Of a stretch of 64,000 bases of DNA, positions 27,452 through 38,736 are shown in pieces. The translations under genes were made by a program, and so were the position numbers. Position 1 is the stretch's first letter. Every line of letters begins with the position of its first letter. Source of the stretch: Marinobacter antarcticus. GTDB taxonomy: Bacteria; Pseudomonadota; Gammaproteobacteria; Pseudomonadales; Oleiphilaceae. The notes beneath the pieces are model-generated. The model saw only the letters and a list, made by a program, of their open reading frames with translations. It was not told where the DNA came from and ran no database searches. The DNA lies in the NCBI RefSeq assembly GCF_900142385.1, contig NZ_FRAQ01000001.1, positions 1,984,001 to 2,048,000 on the forward strand, in the 5' to 3' direction.

Positions 27452-27555
27452 TGCGGGCGTGGGCGTCCTTACGGAAGCCGGCGCAATCAAACGAACACAC
27501 GTCACTTGTAGCGATATTCAAGCAAAGTTTACGTTAACAGGTCAGGAGTATAACC

Positions 27556-27735
27556 ATGGCTGTACAGAAGAACCGTAAGACCCGTTCCAAGCGTGGCATG
27601 CGCCGTGCTCACGATGCTTTGAGCCCTGTAGCTCTGAGCACAGATTCAACAACAGGTGAAGTTCATCGCCGCCACCACGTGTCTCCGGACGGATTCTACC
27701 GTGGTAAGCAGGTAATTGAAGCCAGCGACGAGTAA
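27556..27735 (+). CDS. rpmF: 50S ribosomal protein L32
   Basis: A 59-residue basic ribosomal protein, begun by [20 protein letters not shown]. It ends [14 protein letters not shown]. This is the bacterial L32 pattern of the zinc-free type, since no CxxC pairs are present. A CAGGAG ribosome site lies upstream of the ATG. It stands between yceD and plsX, its almost universal position. Confidence 0.97.
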   Translation: MAVQKNRKTRSKRGMRRAHDALSPVALSTDSTTGEVHRRHHVSPDGFYRGKQVIEASDE

Positions 27736-27778
27736 TTTTGTTGCATAGCCGCACCAACCTCAATCAAATGGAAGAGCG

Positions 27779-28780
27779 GTGAAGCTGGTCACTATAGCGA
27801 TCGACGCCATGAGTGGCGATCGGGGGCCTGCAGTGGTAGTTGCTGCGGCCCTCGAAGCGGTGCGCGAAAATAAAGCCTTGAGTTTCATTCTGGTGGGAAT
27901 CCGGAGCGAACTTGAGGCTTTTTTGCGTGATGGGCATCCTCGAATCAGTGTTGTGGAAGCGGCGGACGTTGTCCGCATGAACGAACGTCCCTCATATGCT
28001 CTGCGTCACAAGAAAAACTCCTCCATGGCCATCGCCTTGGCTCTTGTTCGGGATGGCGAAGCTCAGGGTTGTGTCAGTGCGGGAAACACCGGGGCCCTGA
28101 TGGCTTTCGGCCGGTCCATTATCCGTATGTACCCTGGCATAGAGCGTCCGGCAATTGCGAAGCTGATTCCCTCCCTTCGGGGGCGGTGCCATGTTCTGGA
28201 TCTTGGCGCCAATGTAGACTCGAGCGCGGAAAATCTTTATCAATATGCTCTGATGGGGTCACTTATGGCCTCGGCAATATGCAGCCAGGGTGAGCCGCGA
28301 GTTGCTTTGCTGAATGTTGGCGAGGAAGAGATAAAAGGCAATGAGCAGGTTCGCCTTGCTTCCCACATGCTCGCCCAATGTGATTTTATTAACTACATCG
28401 GATACGTGGAAGGCAGTGACCTGTTCCGGGACGTCGCCGACGTGGTGGTGTGCGATGGTTTTGTGGGCAATATTGCTCTCAAAACCGGCGAAGGGGTCGC
28501 GGGGCTGTTGATTGAACTCATGGAACAGGCGTTCACTCGCACGCTTTATGGTCGCTTTGTGGGCCTTCTTGCTCGCCCTATCATCGGGCGACTCCTTCGC
28601 CTGATGGATCCCTCCCGTCATAACGGCGCCAGCTTGCTCGGGCTAAAGGGTGTGGTCATAAAAAGCCATGGAAATGCTAATGAGCGCGCCATGCTGTCCG
28701 CCATCCGCCAAGCTGTACGTGAAGTTGAGCTGGAAGTGCCTCGGCGCATCAATGAGCGGCTTGACGACCTGATGCTTTGA
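27779..28780 (+). CDS. plsX: Phosphate acyltransferase PlsX
   Basis: This enzyme makes acyl-phosphate from acyl-ACP at the start of phospholipid synthesis. The N-terminus VTIAIDAMSGDRGPAVVV is diagnostic. Further family blocks are SAGNTGALMAFG, LDLGANVD, LNVGEEEIKGNE and VVCDGFVGNIALKTGEG. The start is a GTG with a GGAAGAG ribosome site. The 333 residues are full length. fabD follows directly; fabH, which separates them in E. coli, is absent here. Confidence 0.96.
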   Translation: MKLVTIAIDAMSGDRGPAVVVAAALEAVRENKALSFILVGIRSELEAFLRDGHPRISVVEAADVVRMNERPSYALRHKKNSSMAIALALVRDGEAQGCVSAGNTGALMAFGRSIIRMYPGIERPAIAKLIPSLRGRCHVLDLGANVDSSAENLYQYALMGSLMASAICSQGEPRVALLNVGEEEIKGNEQVRLASHMLAQCDFINYIGYVEGSDLFRDVADVVVCDGFVGNIALKTGEGVAGLLIELMEQAFTRTLYGRFVGLLARPIIGRLLRLMDPSRHNGASLLGLKGVVIKSHGNANERAMLSAIRQAVREVELEVPRRINERLDDLML

Positions 28781-28891
28781 CTGCCTCAGACTATAGTCGC
28801 TTCTGTTTTCAGGGCTTACTCGCGCAAAATTCGTCCAGCTTGTACTATTGGCTAATCTTATAAAACCTCCAATGACGATAAGATCCCGCTT

Positions 28892-29830
28892 ATGAAATCA
28901 GCCTTTATATTTCCCGGACAGGGTTCCCAGTCAGTTGGCATGCTTTCCGTTGCTGCTGAGTCTTGGCCCATGATCAACAAAACCTTCGCCGAAGCTTCCA
29001 ATGTGCTTGGCTATGACCTCTGGCACTTGTGTCAGAAAGGGCCGGTAGAAGAGCTTAATCAAACAATGGTTACCCAGCCGGCCATGCTGACTGCCAGCAT
29101 CGCTTTATGGCGACAGTGGTTGGTAACAGGTGGATCGAAGCCCGATTTTCTGGCTGGGCACAGTCTGGGTGAGTACAGCGCGCTGGTGGCCGCAGAAAGC
29201 CTCGATTTCGTGGAAGCCGTAAAGCTGGTTCGCCTGCGTGGTGAGCTGATGCAGGAAGCTGTGCCTTCTGGCGAGGGGAAAATGGCCGCTATTCTTGGTC
29301 TTGAAGATGCCGCTGTTGTCGCAGCTTGTGAAGAAGCTGCCGATGGTGACGTTGTAGCAGCAGTGAATTTCAATGCTCCTGGCCAGGTAGTGATTGCAGG
29401 CGTCGCTGCTGCCGTTGAGCGGGCTATCGAGGTCTGTAAGACAAAGGGCGCGCGTAAAGCCATGCTCCTGCCAGTCAGTGTCCCCTCCCATTGCGCTCTG
29501 ATGAAAGGTGCTGCTGAGGAGCTGGCTCAGGCACTGGATGAAGTTCGCTTTAGCGATGCGATCACTCCGGTTATACAGAATGTTAACGCTGCAGCCGTGA
29601 CAGATTCGGCTACACTGAAAGCCAATCTTCTCAAGCAACTTTATTCTCCGGTGTTATGGGCCGACTCGGTTCGCACTCTGGTGAGTAGCGATGTTACCGT
29701 CGCCATCGAGTGTGGCACGGGCAAAGTGCTTGCAGGGCTGGCCAAGCGAATTGACCGTGGGCTTGCCGTTCACGGGATTGAGGATCCTGAGGCTCTGGCC
29801 GCTGCACTCGCGGCATTTGAATCGTCTTGA
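28892..29830 (+). CDS. fabD: Malonyl-CoA:ACP transacylase
   Basis: This enzyme moves malonyl groups from CoA to acyl carrier protein for fatty-acid elongation. The N-terminus FIFPGQGSQSVGML and the active-site GHSLGEYSAL (Ser91) identify it. The catalytic His lies in SVPSHCALMK. The 312 residues are normal for the family. It lies between plsX and fabG with only 16 bases to the next gene. Confidence 0.96.
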   Translation: MKSAFIFPGQGSQSVGMLSVAAESWPMINKTFAEASNVLGYDLWHLCQKGPVEELNQTMVTQPAMLTASIALWRQWLVTGGSKPDFLAGHSLGEYSALVAAESLDFVEAVKLVRLRGELMQEAVPSGEGKMAAILGLEDAAVVAACEEAADGDVVAAVNFNAPGQVVIAGVAAAVERAIEVCKTKGARKAMLLPVSVPSHCALMKGAAEELAQALDEVRFSDAITPVIQNVNAAAVTDSATLKANLLKQLYSPVLWADSVRTLVSSDVTVAIECGTGKVLAGLAKRIDRGLAVHGIEDPEALAAALAAFESS

Positions 29831-29846
29831 AGAAAGGGAGTTGAGC

Positions 29847-30590
29847 ATGTCTCTGGAAGGCAAAACAGCATTGGTAACCGGTGCTACTCGGGGAATCGGA
29901 AAAGCTATCGCTCTGGCGCTTGCAAAACAGGGTGCAGAGGTGGTGGGTACCGCCACCAGCGAAGAGGGCGCAGCAACCATCACGGATAACCTTCAGGCCG
30001 CGGGCGTAAATGGCTACGGTATTGTGATGAACGTTGCCGATCCCGAAAGCATTGAAGCGGGCCTGAAAGAAATAACCGGTAAATCCGGTGCACCTCTGAT
30101 TCTGGTCAATAACGCTGGCATAACCCGTGATAACCTGCTCATGCGACTGAAAGATGACGACTGGGCATCGGTGCTCGAAACCAATCTCTCAAGCGTGTAC
30201 CGTACCAGCAAAGCTGTATTGCGAGGCATGGCAAAGGCACGCTGGGGGCGAGTTATCAATGTCAGCTCCGTGGTCGCCAGTATGGGCAATCCAGGGCAGG
30301 CCAACTATTGCGCTGCCAAGGCGGGTGTAGAAGGCTTTACCCGCAGTCTGGCAAAGGAAATGTCGAATCGGGGCATCACTGCGAACTGTGTTGCGCCCGG
30401 GTTCATTGACACAGATATGACGAAAAAACTGGACGACAGGCAGCGTGAAGCTATGCTGGAAATTATACCTGCGGGTCGTCTGGGGCAGCCGGAAGAAGTG
30501 GCAGCGCTGGTAGCTTTTCTGGCGTCGGATGTTGCCGGTTATGTGACTGGGGAAACCATTCATGTAAACGGCGGAATGTACATGGGATAA
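29847..30590 (+). CDS. fabG: 3-oxoacyl-ACP reductase
   Basis: An NADPH-dependent short-chain reductase that performs the first reduction in each fatty-acid cycle. The cofactor loop is [13 protein letters not shown], followed by [13 protein letters not shown]. The catalytic set is Ser in [11 protein letters not shown], then Tyr and Lys in NYCAAKAG. The start at 29847 has GGGAG at the right distance and gives 247 residues; a longer upstream frame overlapping fabD is not used. Confidence 0.97.
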   Translation: MSLEGKTALVTGATRGIGKAIALALAKQGAEVVGTATSEEGAATITDNLQAAGVNGYGIVMNVADPESIEAGLKEITGKSGAPLILVNNAGITRDNLLMRLKDDDWASVLETNLSSVYRTSKAVLRGMAKARWGRVINVSSVVASMGNPGQANYCAAKAGVEGFTRSLAKEMSNRGITANCVAPGFIDTDMTKKLDDRQREAMLEIIPAGRLGQPEEVAALVAFLASDVAGYVTGETIHVNGGMYMG

Positions 30591-30651
30591 GCTCCGGTTC
30601 GGGGCTCGTGCGCAACCCCTTGTCGCACAACATGTTTAACCGGATCCCTGC

Positions 30652-30680
30652 TTGTTTGCAGGTAGGGTTTACACTAAACT
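30652..30680 (+). promoter_or_regulatory. Candidate acpP promoter
   Basis: TTGTTT (30652-30657) and TAAACT (30675-30680) are separated by exactly 17 bases, giving a leader of about 38 bases before acpP. A promoter of its own would fit the very high ACP demand. The hexamers are imperfect. Confidence 0.45.
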
Positions 30681-30724
30681 GGCAGCACTTGAGTTGCTTG
30701 GTTGATACACAAAGTGAGGACATT

Positions 30725-30958
30725 ATGAGTACAGTTGAAGAGCGCGTGAAGAAGATCGTTTGTGAGCAGTTGGGCGTTAAAGAGTCCGAAGTTCAGAACT
30801 CATCTTCTTTTGTAGAGGATCTTGGCGCTGACTCACTGGACACCGTTGAGCTGGTCATGGCACTGGAAGAGGAATTTGAAACCGAAATTCCTGATGAAGA
30901 AGCCGAGAAGCTTGCCAGTGTTCAGGACGCGATCGACTACATCGTCGCGCATACCTGA
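30725..30958 (+). CDS. acpP: Acyl carrier protein
   Basis: A 77-residue acidic carrier whose phosphopantetheine arm holds growing fatty acyl chains. The attachment site is Ser37 in [12 protein letters not shown]. The sequence begins [12 protein letters not shown], which fixes the start at 30725; a longer frame opening at 30608 is ignored. A strong intrinsic terminator lies 26 bases after the stop, so part of the upstream transcript ends here. Confidence 0.98.
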   Translation: MSTVEERVKKIVCEQLGVKESEVQNSSSFVEDLGADSLDTVELVMALEEEFETEIPDEEAEKLASVQDAIDYIVAHT

Positions 30959-30983
30959 TACTCTGCATTTAAGTAAGTTAGGC

Positions 30984-31024
30984 AAAAGCCGTCCTTGTCA
31001 TTAAACGAGGGACGGCTTTTTTAT
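30984..31024 (+). terminator. Intrinsic terminator after acpP
   Basis: The stem AAAAGCCGTCC/GGACGGCTTTT has a 15-base loop and a T6 tract. It lies between acpP and fabF and would raise acpP transcript levels relative to fabF. Some read-through, or a fabF promoter downstream, is then required. Confidence 0.87.
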
Positions 31025-31096
31025 TGCCTGAGGAATTACCCGTACTTCGGGTTCATTCATTAACATCGACAGATGACAGATCAGGTAAACGGGTTT

Positions 31097-32344
31097 ATGA
31101 GTAAACGACGGGTTGTTATCACTGGCATGGGAATGTTGTCTCCTTTGGGGAACGACGTAGCGTCTTCCTGGGAGGGTATCCGGGCTGGTCGAAGCGGAAT
31201 CGGTAAAATCGATCGCTTCGATGCTTCCGAGTACAACACCCGCATTGGTGGTGCGATCAGGGATCTGGAGCTGGAGCCTTATCTTTCTTCCAAAGAGGCC
31301 AGAAAGCTGGACGCGTTTATTCACTACGGTCTGATCGCAGCTCAGCAGGCGGTCGATGACAGTGGCCTTGCAGACTACGACGAGCTGGATCGCGACCGCG
31401 CTGGTATAGCAATCGGATCCGGTATAGGTGGGCTGGAGTATATCGAGAAGAGCGTGCTGACGATGGAGAAGTCCGGCCCGCGCAAAGTGTCGCCGTTTTT
31501 TGTTCCAGCGTCTGTGATTAACATGATCTCCGGTAATGCCGCGATTCGGTTTGGTTACCGGGGACCAAATATTGCGATTGTTACTGCCTGCACTACTGGC
31601 ACCCATAATATAGGGTACGCGGCCCGCACGATTGCTTATGGCGATGCGGATGTGATGCTTGCCGGTGGCTCTGAAATGGCGACCACGCGCACAGGTCTTG
31701 CGGCATTTTCGTCCGCCCGTGCCTTGTCAACCCGTAATGATGAACCTGAAAAAGCCAGCCGCCCATGGGACAGGGATAGGGACGGGTTTGTGCTCAGTGA
31801 CGGGGCCGGGGTAGTGGTGCTGGAAGAGTTGGAGCACGCCAAAAAACGCGGTGCAACCATATACGGTGAGTTGGTCGGCTTTGGCATGAGTGACGATGCC
31901 CACCATATAACTGCGCCGCCTGAAGACGGAGAGGGCGCCGCACGCGCCATGAACAATGCACTGCGGGATGCCGGCCTGAAACCCGAAGACGTTGATTACA
32001 TTAATGCCCATGGAACCTCAACTTTGGTGGGTGATGTTGCGGAAATTGCGGCGGTCAAGCATGTGTTTGGTGATCACGCGAGTCAGGTTGCCATGAGCAG
32101 TACGAAATCCATGACCGGCCACCTGCTTGGTGCGGCGGGCGCAGTGGAGGCGATCTTTTCTCTGCTTGCCATACGTGACGGCGTGTTGCCTCCAACCATC
32201 AACCTCGATAACCCCGCTGAAGGCTGTGATCTCGATCTCGTTCCCAATGTCTGCCGCAGCGCCGATGTCCGCGTAGCCCTATCCAACTCATTTGGCTTTG
32301 GTGGAACCAACGGCACCTTGATTGTCCGTCGTTACGAAGGCTGA
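31097..32344 (+). CDS. fabF: 3-oxoacyl-ACP synthase II
   Basis: A condensing enzyme that extends acyl-ACP with malonyl-ACP. The active-site Cys165 lies in [12 protein letters not shown]. The two His residues are in [11 protein letters not shown] and [12 protein letters not shown]. The C-terminal [13 protein letters not shown] is typical. The start at 31097 ([14 protein letters not shown]) gives 415 residues, the family norm. An in-frame ATG at 31073 would add eight unconserved residues. Both have weak ribosome sites. Confidence 0.96.
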   Translation: MSKRRVVITGMGMLSPLGNDVASSWEGIRAGRSGIGKIDRFDASEYNTRIGGAIRDLELEPYLSSKEARKLDAFIHYGLIAAQQAVDDSGLADYDELDRDRAGIAIGSGIGGLEYIEKSVLTMEKSGPRKVSPFFVPASVINMISGNAAIRFGYRGPNIAIVTACTTGTHNIGYAARTIAYGDADVMLAGGSEMATTRTGLAAFSSARALSTRNDEPEKASRPWDRDRDGFVLSDGAGVVVLEELEHAKKRGATIYGELVGFGMSDDAHHITAPPEDGEGAARAMNNALRDAGLKPEDVDYINAHGTSTLVGDVAEIAAVKHVFGDHASQVAMSSTKSMTGHLLGAAGAVEAIFSLLAIRDGVLPPTINLDNPAEGCDLDLVPNVCRSADVRVALSNSFGFGGTNGTLIVRRYEG

Positions 32345-32350
32345 GGAACT

Positions 32351-33181
32351 ATGTTCAACCTGCGCTGGGCTGATGAAGGTGGCTTCCCGGCCAATGATCG
32401 GGGCGCTGCTTATGGCGACGGCCTGTTCGAGACCATAAGGATGCATGGCGACCGTGGTGTACTCCTGTCCCGCCACCTCGACCGGATGGTTCGTGATGCA
32501 GGCCGGTTGGGTATTCCGGTTTCTCTGACAGAGCTTCGAAAAGCCTGTACCGCAGCGACCAGCCGTTACTCCGGCCGTTATACGAATCAGCAGGCGGATC
32601 GCGGCTGGGTGCTCAAATTGACGCTCACCCGAGGAGAAGGTGGCCGCGGGTATCGGCCAAGTCCGGGAATCAGGCCAAACCTGATGGTGTCTGCTGGTCC
32701 GATGCCTGACGCACCGATCGCCTCTGGTGTTGCCGCTGATTTCTCCCGTGTCCCTCTTACGGTAAATCCGTTGCTTGCGGGTATCAAATCACTCAATCGG
32801 CTGGAGCAGGTTATGGCCGCCAGAGAGATTGAGGGCGAATTGTTTGAAGTCATCATGTCAGACAGCGCCGGTAATCTGGTCGAGGGTACTCGTACCAATT
32901 TGCTTCTCAAAGTGCCCGAAGGCTGGGCAACACCGCCGGCCAAAAGCCTTGCGGTTTCCGGCGTGCTGCGCCAATGGGTGCTGGAAAGGCTCAGGGCGAG
33001 GGGAGAAGTGGTCGCAGAGCGTGCGGTGAGTATCGGGGATGTAATGGGTTCCCGCTGCCAGGGGCTCTATCTTCTGAACAGCGTTATAGGTGTTGTGCCT
33101 GTGCGTCGTCTTGCCGGGCAGGATTTGCCTGCAGATGATGGACTTGCGACAATCTTCAATCCTCTCGAGCTGCTGGAATAA
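32351..33181 (+). CDS. pabC: Aminodeoxychorismate lyase
   Basis: A fold-IV PLP enzyme that releases pyruvate from 4-amino-4-deoxychorismate to give p-aminobenzoate for folate. The N-terminus has GAAYGDGLFETIRMHGDR. The PLP lysine lies in LAGIKSLNRLEQVMA. The region EGTRTNLLL and the C-terminal LLNSVIGVVPV also fit. A GAGGAACT ribosome site precedes the ATG, six bases after fabF. The position between fabF and mltG is the standard one. Confidence 0.92.
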   Translation: MFNLRWADEGGFPANDRGAAYGDGLFETIRMHGDRGVLLSRHLDRMVRDAGRLGIPVSLTELRKACTAATSRYSGRYTNQQADRGWVLKLTLTRGEGGRGYRPSPGIRPNLMVSAGPMPDAPIASGVAADFSRVPLTVNPLLAGIKSLNRLEQVMAAREIEGELFEVIMSDSAGNLVEGTRTNLLLKVPEGWATPPAKSLAVSGVLRQWVLERLRARGEVVAERAVSIGDVMGSRCQGLYLLNSVIGVVPVRRLAGQDLPADDGLATIFNPLELLE

Positions 33182-33186
33182 TTCGT

Positions 33187-34890
<1,704 letters not shown>

Positions 34891-34906
34891 GGTTCCGGTC
34901 GCGTCT

Positions 34907-35686
34907 ATGCTGGATGCCCGACTACTCAAACTTCCAACTGCATCTCACCAGCATCGTCATGAGCATCACCAGATAGTGGTTGGTGTTCACGGCGAAGCAG
35001 ACTTGAGCGTTGACGGAGCCGGTTCTCACCTGGACACCTGGAAGGCCTGCCTCGTTCCGACAGAGGCTAGGCATGACTATTGTGGTGATCATCAGAATCA
35101 TGTGATGGTCATCAACCTTGATCCCTCAAGCCCTGCGATTTCTACTCCAGCCCACGCCGACTATGAGCGAATGGTGCGGGTGTTCGAAAGGCCGCGCACG
35201 ATCCATATGGACAACCGCTTACAGGGGCTGGTTCAGTTTGCTGCTGGCGAGTTTGACCGGTCGCCCGGCAACCTTGTTATGCATAGTCATCTCGCAGCCA
35301 GTATTCTCTACTGTATGGCTGATCGAATTGTTGACCGGAAGATGTATACACCGCACCGGCACAGTCTCAACCCCGCCGCGATACAGCAATATATCAGGGC
35401 TAATCTTCACCGGAAGATTACAGTACAGGATCTGGCCAGTGAAGCGTGCCTGAGTGTCAGCCGATTTCATGAGGTCTTCCGAGAGGTAGTTGGAACTACA
35501 CCTCACCAGTTTCTTTTGCAGGCTCGTCTCAATCAGGCCATCAACCTTCTGGCCTCAACGCCCCTTTCGGTATCGGAAATCAGTTACCGGGTTGGTTTCT
35601 CCTCGCAGAGCGCGCTGACCAATGCATTGCGCAAACACAAGGGTACTACCCCCGCCAGATTGCAGGCTCGCGATAACGTTGCCTGA
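34907..35686 (+). CDS. AraC-family transcriptional regulator, possibly PruR-like
   Basis: A 259-residue regulator. The N-terminal cupin-like sensor is His-rich (ASHQHRHEHHQIVVGVHGEA). The C-terminal pair of helix-turn-helix motifs spans about residues 160-255, with ITVQDLASEACLSVSRFHEV and LSVSEISYRVGFSSQSALTN. It stands directly upstream of putP in the same direction. In Pseudomonas aeruginosa the AraC-type PruR activates proline-use genes, so the same role is inferred here from position. The start at 34907 avoids overlap with tmk; the frame could open earlier. Confidence 0.82.
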   Translation: MLDARLLKLPTASHQHRHEHHQIVVGVHGEADLSVDGAGSHLDTWKACLVPTEARHDYCGDHQNHVMVINLDPSSPAISTPAHADYERMVRVFERPRTIHMDNRLQGLVQFAAGEFDRSPGNLVMHSHLAASILYCMADRIVDRKMYTPHRHSLNPAAIQQYIRANLHRKITVQDLASEACLSVSRFHEVFREVVGTTPHQFLLQARLNQAINLLASTPLSVSEISYRVGFSSQSALTNALRKHKGTTPARLQARDNVA

Positions 35687-35988
35687 TCTGGCCTGACACA
35701 AGTCCACTCTCGTAGCATTCTGCAAAAGAATCGGAGGATTTTGTAAGCCGGGTATACGTAGTGATACTAGGCTAGTTGGGTCAATGCTCATCCTGCCGGT
35801 CTGATGATTTTTGCGGTCGCAAATCCGCGATTCTTAACTATAGTTAAGGTCGAGTGTGCGACACGTTACCTTGCTCAGGTCTGGAAGGATTTCAAGTAAA
35901 AAGAAGAATGACACAGCAGGCTGGCACTCGTGTCAGTTGTGTGTTTTGAGAGCGGATATAATCCGACTCATTAAACCGGAGGAGTTCC
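35687..35988 (+). promoter_or_regulatory. putP upstream control region
   Basis: This 302-base gap holds no gene. It contains the inverted repeat TTTGCG-GT-CGCAAA (35810-35823) and a perfect 16-base palindrome CTTAACTATAGTTAAG (35833-35848). A TATAAT hexamer (35957-35962) with no good -35 lies 26 bases before the putP ATG. A weak -35 with a perfect -10 is what an activator-dependent promoter would show, and the palindromes are candidate operator sites. Confidence 0.5.
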
Positions 35989-37479
35989 ATGGCTATTGGT
36001 GTTTGGATCAGTCTAATTGGTTATTTTGGTCTCATGATTGCCATCGGCATTTATGCGATGCGCACATCTACGTCTTCATCCGAAGATTACATGTTGGGCG
36101 GGCGATCGCTCAGTCCAAAAGTGGCGGCCCTTTCGGCTGGTGCTTCAGACATGAGCGGATGGTTGCTTCTGGGTCTTCCGGGTGCGCTCTATGTAACTGG
36201 TCTGGCCTCAGCCTGGATCGGTATTGGCCTGTTTGTGGGTGCGTTCTTTAACTGGACTTTTGTTGCGCCCCGGCTTCGTGAACAGACGGTTCACTATGGT
36301 AATGCCATTACTATTCCGTCTTTCCTGGCGAACCGGTTCCCGACCCAGGCGCTATCATTGCGTACAGTGGCTGCGGTCGTCATCGTCATCTTCTTTGCCG
36401 TCTATACTGCGTCCGGTTTGGTTGCTGGTGGCAAGCTGTTCGAAAGTGCGTTTTCCGGAATTTTCAACTTCGGTGGCCTGAGCGACTACGCCGTAGGTAT
36501 CGTCATTACACTGGGCGTTGTACTGGCGTATACGGTTGTGGGTGGGTTCCTGGCGGTGAGCATGACCGACTTTGTCCAGGGTGTCATCATGATGCTGGCG
36601 CTTGTCCTTATGCCGGCGGTTGTGCTCTGGGGCGAAGGCGGCGGCGGTTATGCGCAGGCGGCGCAGACCTTGAATGACGTCGATCCCACACTTTTGTCCT
36701 GGACAGATGGGCTGACCTTTATCGGATGGCTTTCCGCGGTTACCTGGGGGCTAGGCTATTTCGGTCAGCCTCACATCATCGTGCGTTTCATGGCGATCCG
36801 CACTTTGAAAGACGTACCGATCGCCCGTAACATCGGCATGGGTTGGATGGCTATTTCGCTGATTGGTGCCATTTCTCTGGGTATCTTTGGCCGGGCCTAT
36901 GCGGTGCGCAACGGTATGGACATTGCGGATCCGGAAACTATTTTTATCATCCTGTCGGACCTGTTGTTCCATCCGCTGATCACCGGTTTCCTCTATGCCG
37001 CGCTCTTGGCTGCGGTCATGAGTACCATCTCCAGTCAGCTTCTGGTGTCCTCGTCCTCGCTTACGGAAGATTTCTATCGTCTGTTCCTGCGCAAAGAAGC
37101 GGGTGACCGCGAGTGCGTGAATGTTGGTCGGGTTTGTGTGGTACTGGTTGGCCTGGTTGCTGCGGTTATCGCATCTGATCCGAACTCTCAGGTACTGGCA
37201 TTGGTCAGTAACGCCTGGGCAGGCTTCGGTGCTGCGTTTGGCCCGCTGATTATCCTGTCGCTGATGTGGTCGCGCACCAACGGCGCTGGTGCCATCGCGG
37301 GCATGGTTGTGGGTGCCGCCACCGTTATAATCTGGATTTCACTGGGATGGAACGGAGAGTTCATGGGTGGTCCGGGTGTATACGAGATCATTCCTGGCTT
37401 CATCGCTTCCTTGATCGCAATTCTGGTGGTGAGCAGTGTTACTGCCGATGCTGGTGAGTATCAGCACATCCATCGGTAA
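35989..37479 (+). CDS. putP: Sodium/proline symporter PutP
   Basis: A solute:sodium symporter family member that imports proline with Na+. It has 496 residues and about 13 membrane spans. The N-terminal part has SSEDYMLGGRSLSPKVAALSAGASDMSGWLLLG-type sequence, including the Asp and Ser positions tied to sodium and proline binding. LAVSMTDFVQGVIMM and SSQLLVSSSSLTED are further PutP blocks. GGAGGAG lies six bases before the ATG. No putA gene adjoins it. It ends at a strong terminator. Confidence 0.93.
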   Translation: MAIGVWISLIGYFGLMIAIGIYAMRTSTSSSEDYMLGGRSLSPKVAALSAGASDMSGWLLLGLPGALYVTGLASAWIGIGLFVGAFFNWTFVAPRLREQTVHYGNAITIPSFLANRFPTQALSLRTVAAVVIVIFFAVYTASGLVAGGKLFESAFSGIFNFGGLSDYAVGIVITLGVVLAYTVVGGFLAVSMTDFVQGVIMMLALVLMPAVVLWGEGGGGYAQAAQTLNDVDPTLLSWTDGLTFIGWLSAVTWGLGYFGQPHIIVRFMAIRTLKDVPIARNIGMGWMAISLIGAISLGIFGRAYAVRNGMDIADPETIFIILSDLLFHPLITGFLYAALLAAVMSTISSQLLVSSSSLTEDFYRLFLRKEAGDRECVNVGRVCVVLVGLVAAVIASDPNSQVLALVSNAWAGFGAAFGPLIILSLMWSRTNGAGAIAGMVVGAATVIIWISLGWNGEFMGGPGVYEIIPGFIASLIAILVVSSVTADAGEYQHIHR

Positions 37480-37536
37480 ATAAAGAGCGCGTAGCGCCAG
37501 AAGCAAATAGCACGGCTCCGGGAGGAGCCCTGTTAT

Positions 37537-37574
37537 TGCAAAAAACCCTCGCCTAACGGCGGGGGTTTTTTGCA
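37537..37574 (+). terminator. Intrinsic terminator after putP
   Basis: The stem TGCAAAAAACCC-CGCC pairs with GGCG-GGGGTTTTTTGCA around a TAAC loop, with a T6 tract. A second small hairpin, GGCTCC-GGGA-GGAGCC, precedes it at 37514-37529. Confidence 0.87.
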
Positions 37575-37726
37575 TTTGGAGCTTCGAATCTCTATCGGAG
37601 CAGATTGAGAGTCATACCAAGATCTGGAGTTTGTTACATGAACTGGTAGATCCCTGTTCAAGCCGCTACCTTTATAAGGTTACATCTCAGTTGCGGACCA
37701 TAATAACGACAAGAGGAAAAAGGGTT

Positions 37727-38734
37727 ATGACCAACAACCGGTTTCTGAAATCCACTGTGGGCGTGCTTTCAGCCGCCATCCTTTCCATTTCTTCCGGGGT
37801 GCAGGCTGAAGGGAATTACATGATGGGCACCGCGACGACCGGGGGGACCTATTACCCTGTGGGTGTTGCCATTTCAACACTGATCAAGGTCAAGCTGGAA
37901 CCCAAGACCAATATTTCCGTTTCTGCCATCAGCTCCGCCGGCTCCGGCGAGAACCTCAAGCTGATGGACGAGGATCAGATTCAGTTCGGTATTCTCCAGG
38001 GGCTTTACGGCGCTTATGCCTGGAATGGCACAGGCCCGGTTCCCAAGGCCTACAAGAACTTCCGCTCTGTATCCATGCTCTGGCAAAACGTTGAGCACTT
38101 CGTGGTGTCCGAAGAGTTGGCGGAAACCGGCACTATCGCTGATATGAGCAATCTTTACGGTGAAAGCTTCTCCATCGGCGCCCGGAACTCCGGCACTGAG
38201 GGCTCCGGGCGCTTTATCCTGGGTAAGGTGGGGATTGACCTGGACAAGATCGATCTGGCCTATATGGGCTACGGCCCCAGTGCAGATGCACTGCAGAACG
38301 GCAATATCGATGGTATGAACATCCCGGCCGGGGTTCCGGCATCAGCCGTTACCCGGGCCTATGCCAACATGGGTGGCGACATTACCACCCTGAATTTCAC
38401 CGCCGAACAATTGGCCCAGGTAAACAGTGATTTCGAGTTGTGGACACTCTATACCATCCCGGCGGGCACCTACCCCAACCAGGACAAGGCGATCGAAACG
38501 ATTGCCCAGCCCAATATCCTGGCCGTGCGTGCGGACGTTTCCGAAGAGGATGTGTACCAGATCACGAAAACCATCTACGCCAACCTGCCGTTCCTGAATA
38601 ACATCCATCCTGCTACCAAAGCGATGGCGTTGGATAAGGCCATTGCCGGGTTGCCTATGCCGCTGCATCCGGGTGCTGTCCGATTTTATAAGGAGCAGGG
38701 GCTGACCATTCCTGATCGGCTGATTGCAAAGTAA
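37727..38734 (+). CDS. TRAP transporter solute receptor, TAXI family
   Basis: A periplasmic binding protein that hands its ligand to a fused TRAP permease. A signal peptide is visible (MTNNRFLKSTVGVLSAAILS up to SGVQA). The TAXI signature GTATTGGTYYPVGVAISTLI follows at once, and later blocks include AGSGENLKLM and ARNSGTEGSGRF. The start at 37727 has a purine-rich GAGGAAAAAGGG leader. TAXI proteins bind dicarboxylates, glutamate or unknown ligands, so the substrate is open. The permease gene begins two bases after its stop. Confidence 0.92.
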   Translation: MTNNRFLKSTVGVLSAAILSISSGVQAEGNYMMGTATTGGTYYPVGVAISTLIKVKLEPKTNISVSAISSAGSGENLKLMDEDQIQFGILQGLYGAYAWNGTGPVPKAYKNFRSVSMLWQNVEHFVVSEELAETGTIADMSNLYGESFSIGARNSGTEGSGRFILGKVGIDLDKIDLAYMGYGPSADALQNGNIDGMNIPAGVPASAVTRAYANMGGDITTLNFTAEQLAQVNSDFELWTLYTIPAGTYPNQDKAIETIAQPNILAVRADVSEEDVYQITKTIYANLPFLNNIHPATKAMALDKAIAGLPMPLHPGAVRFYKEQGLTIPDRLIAK

Positions 38735-38736
38735 TC

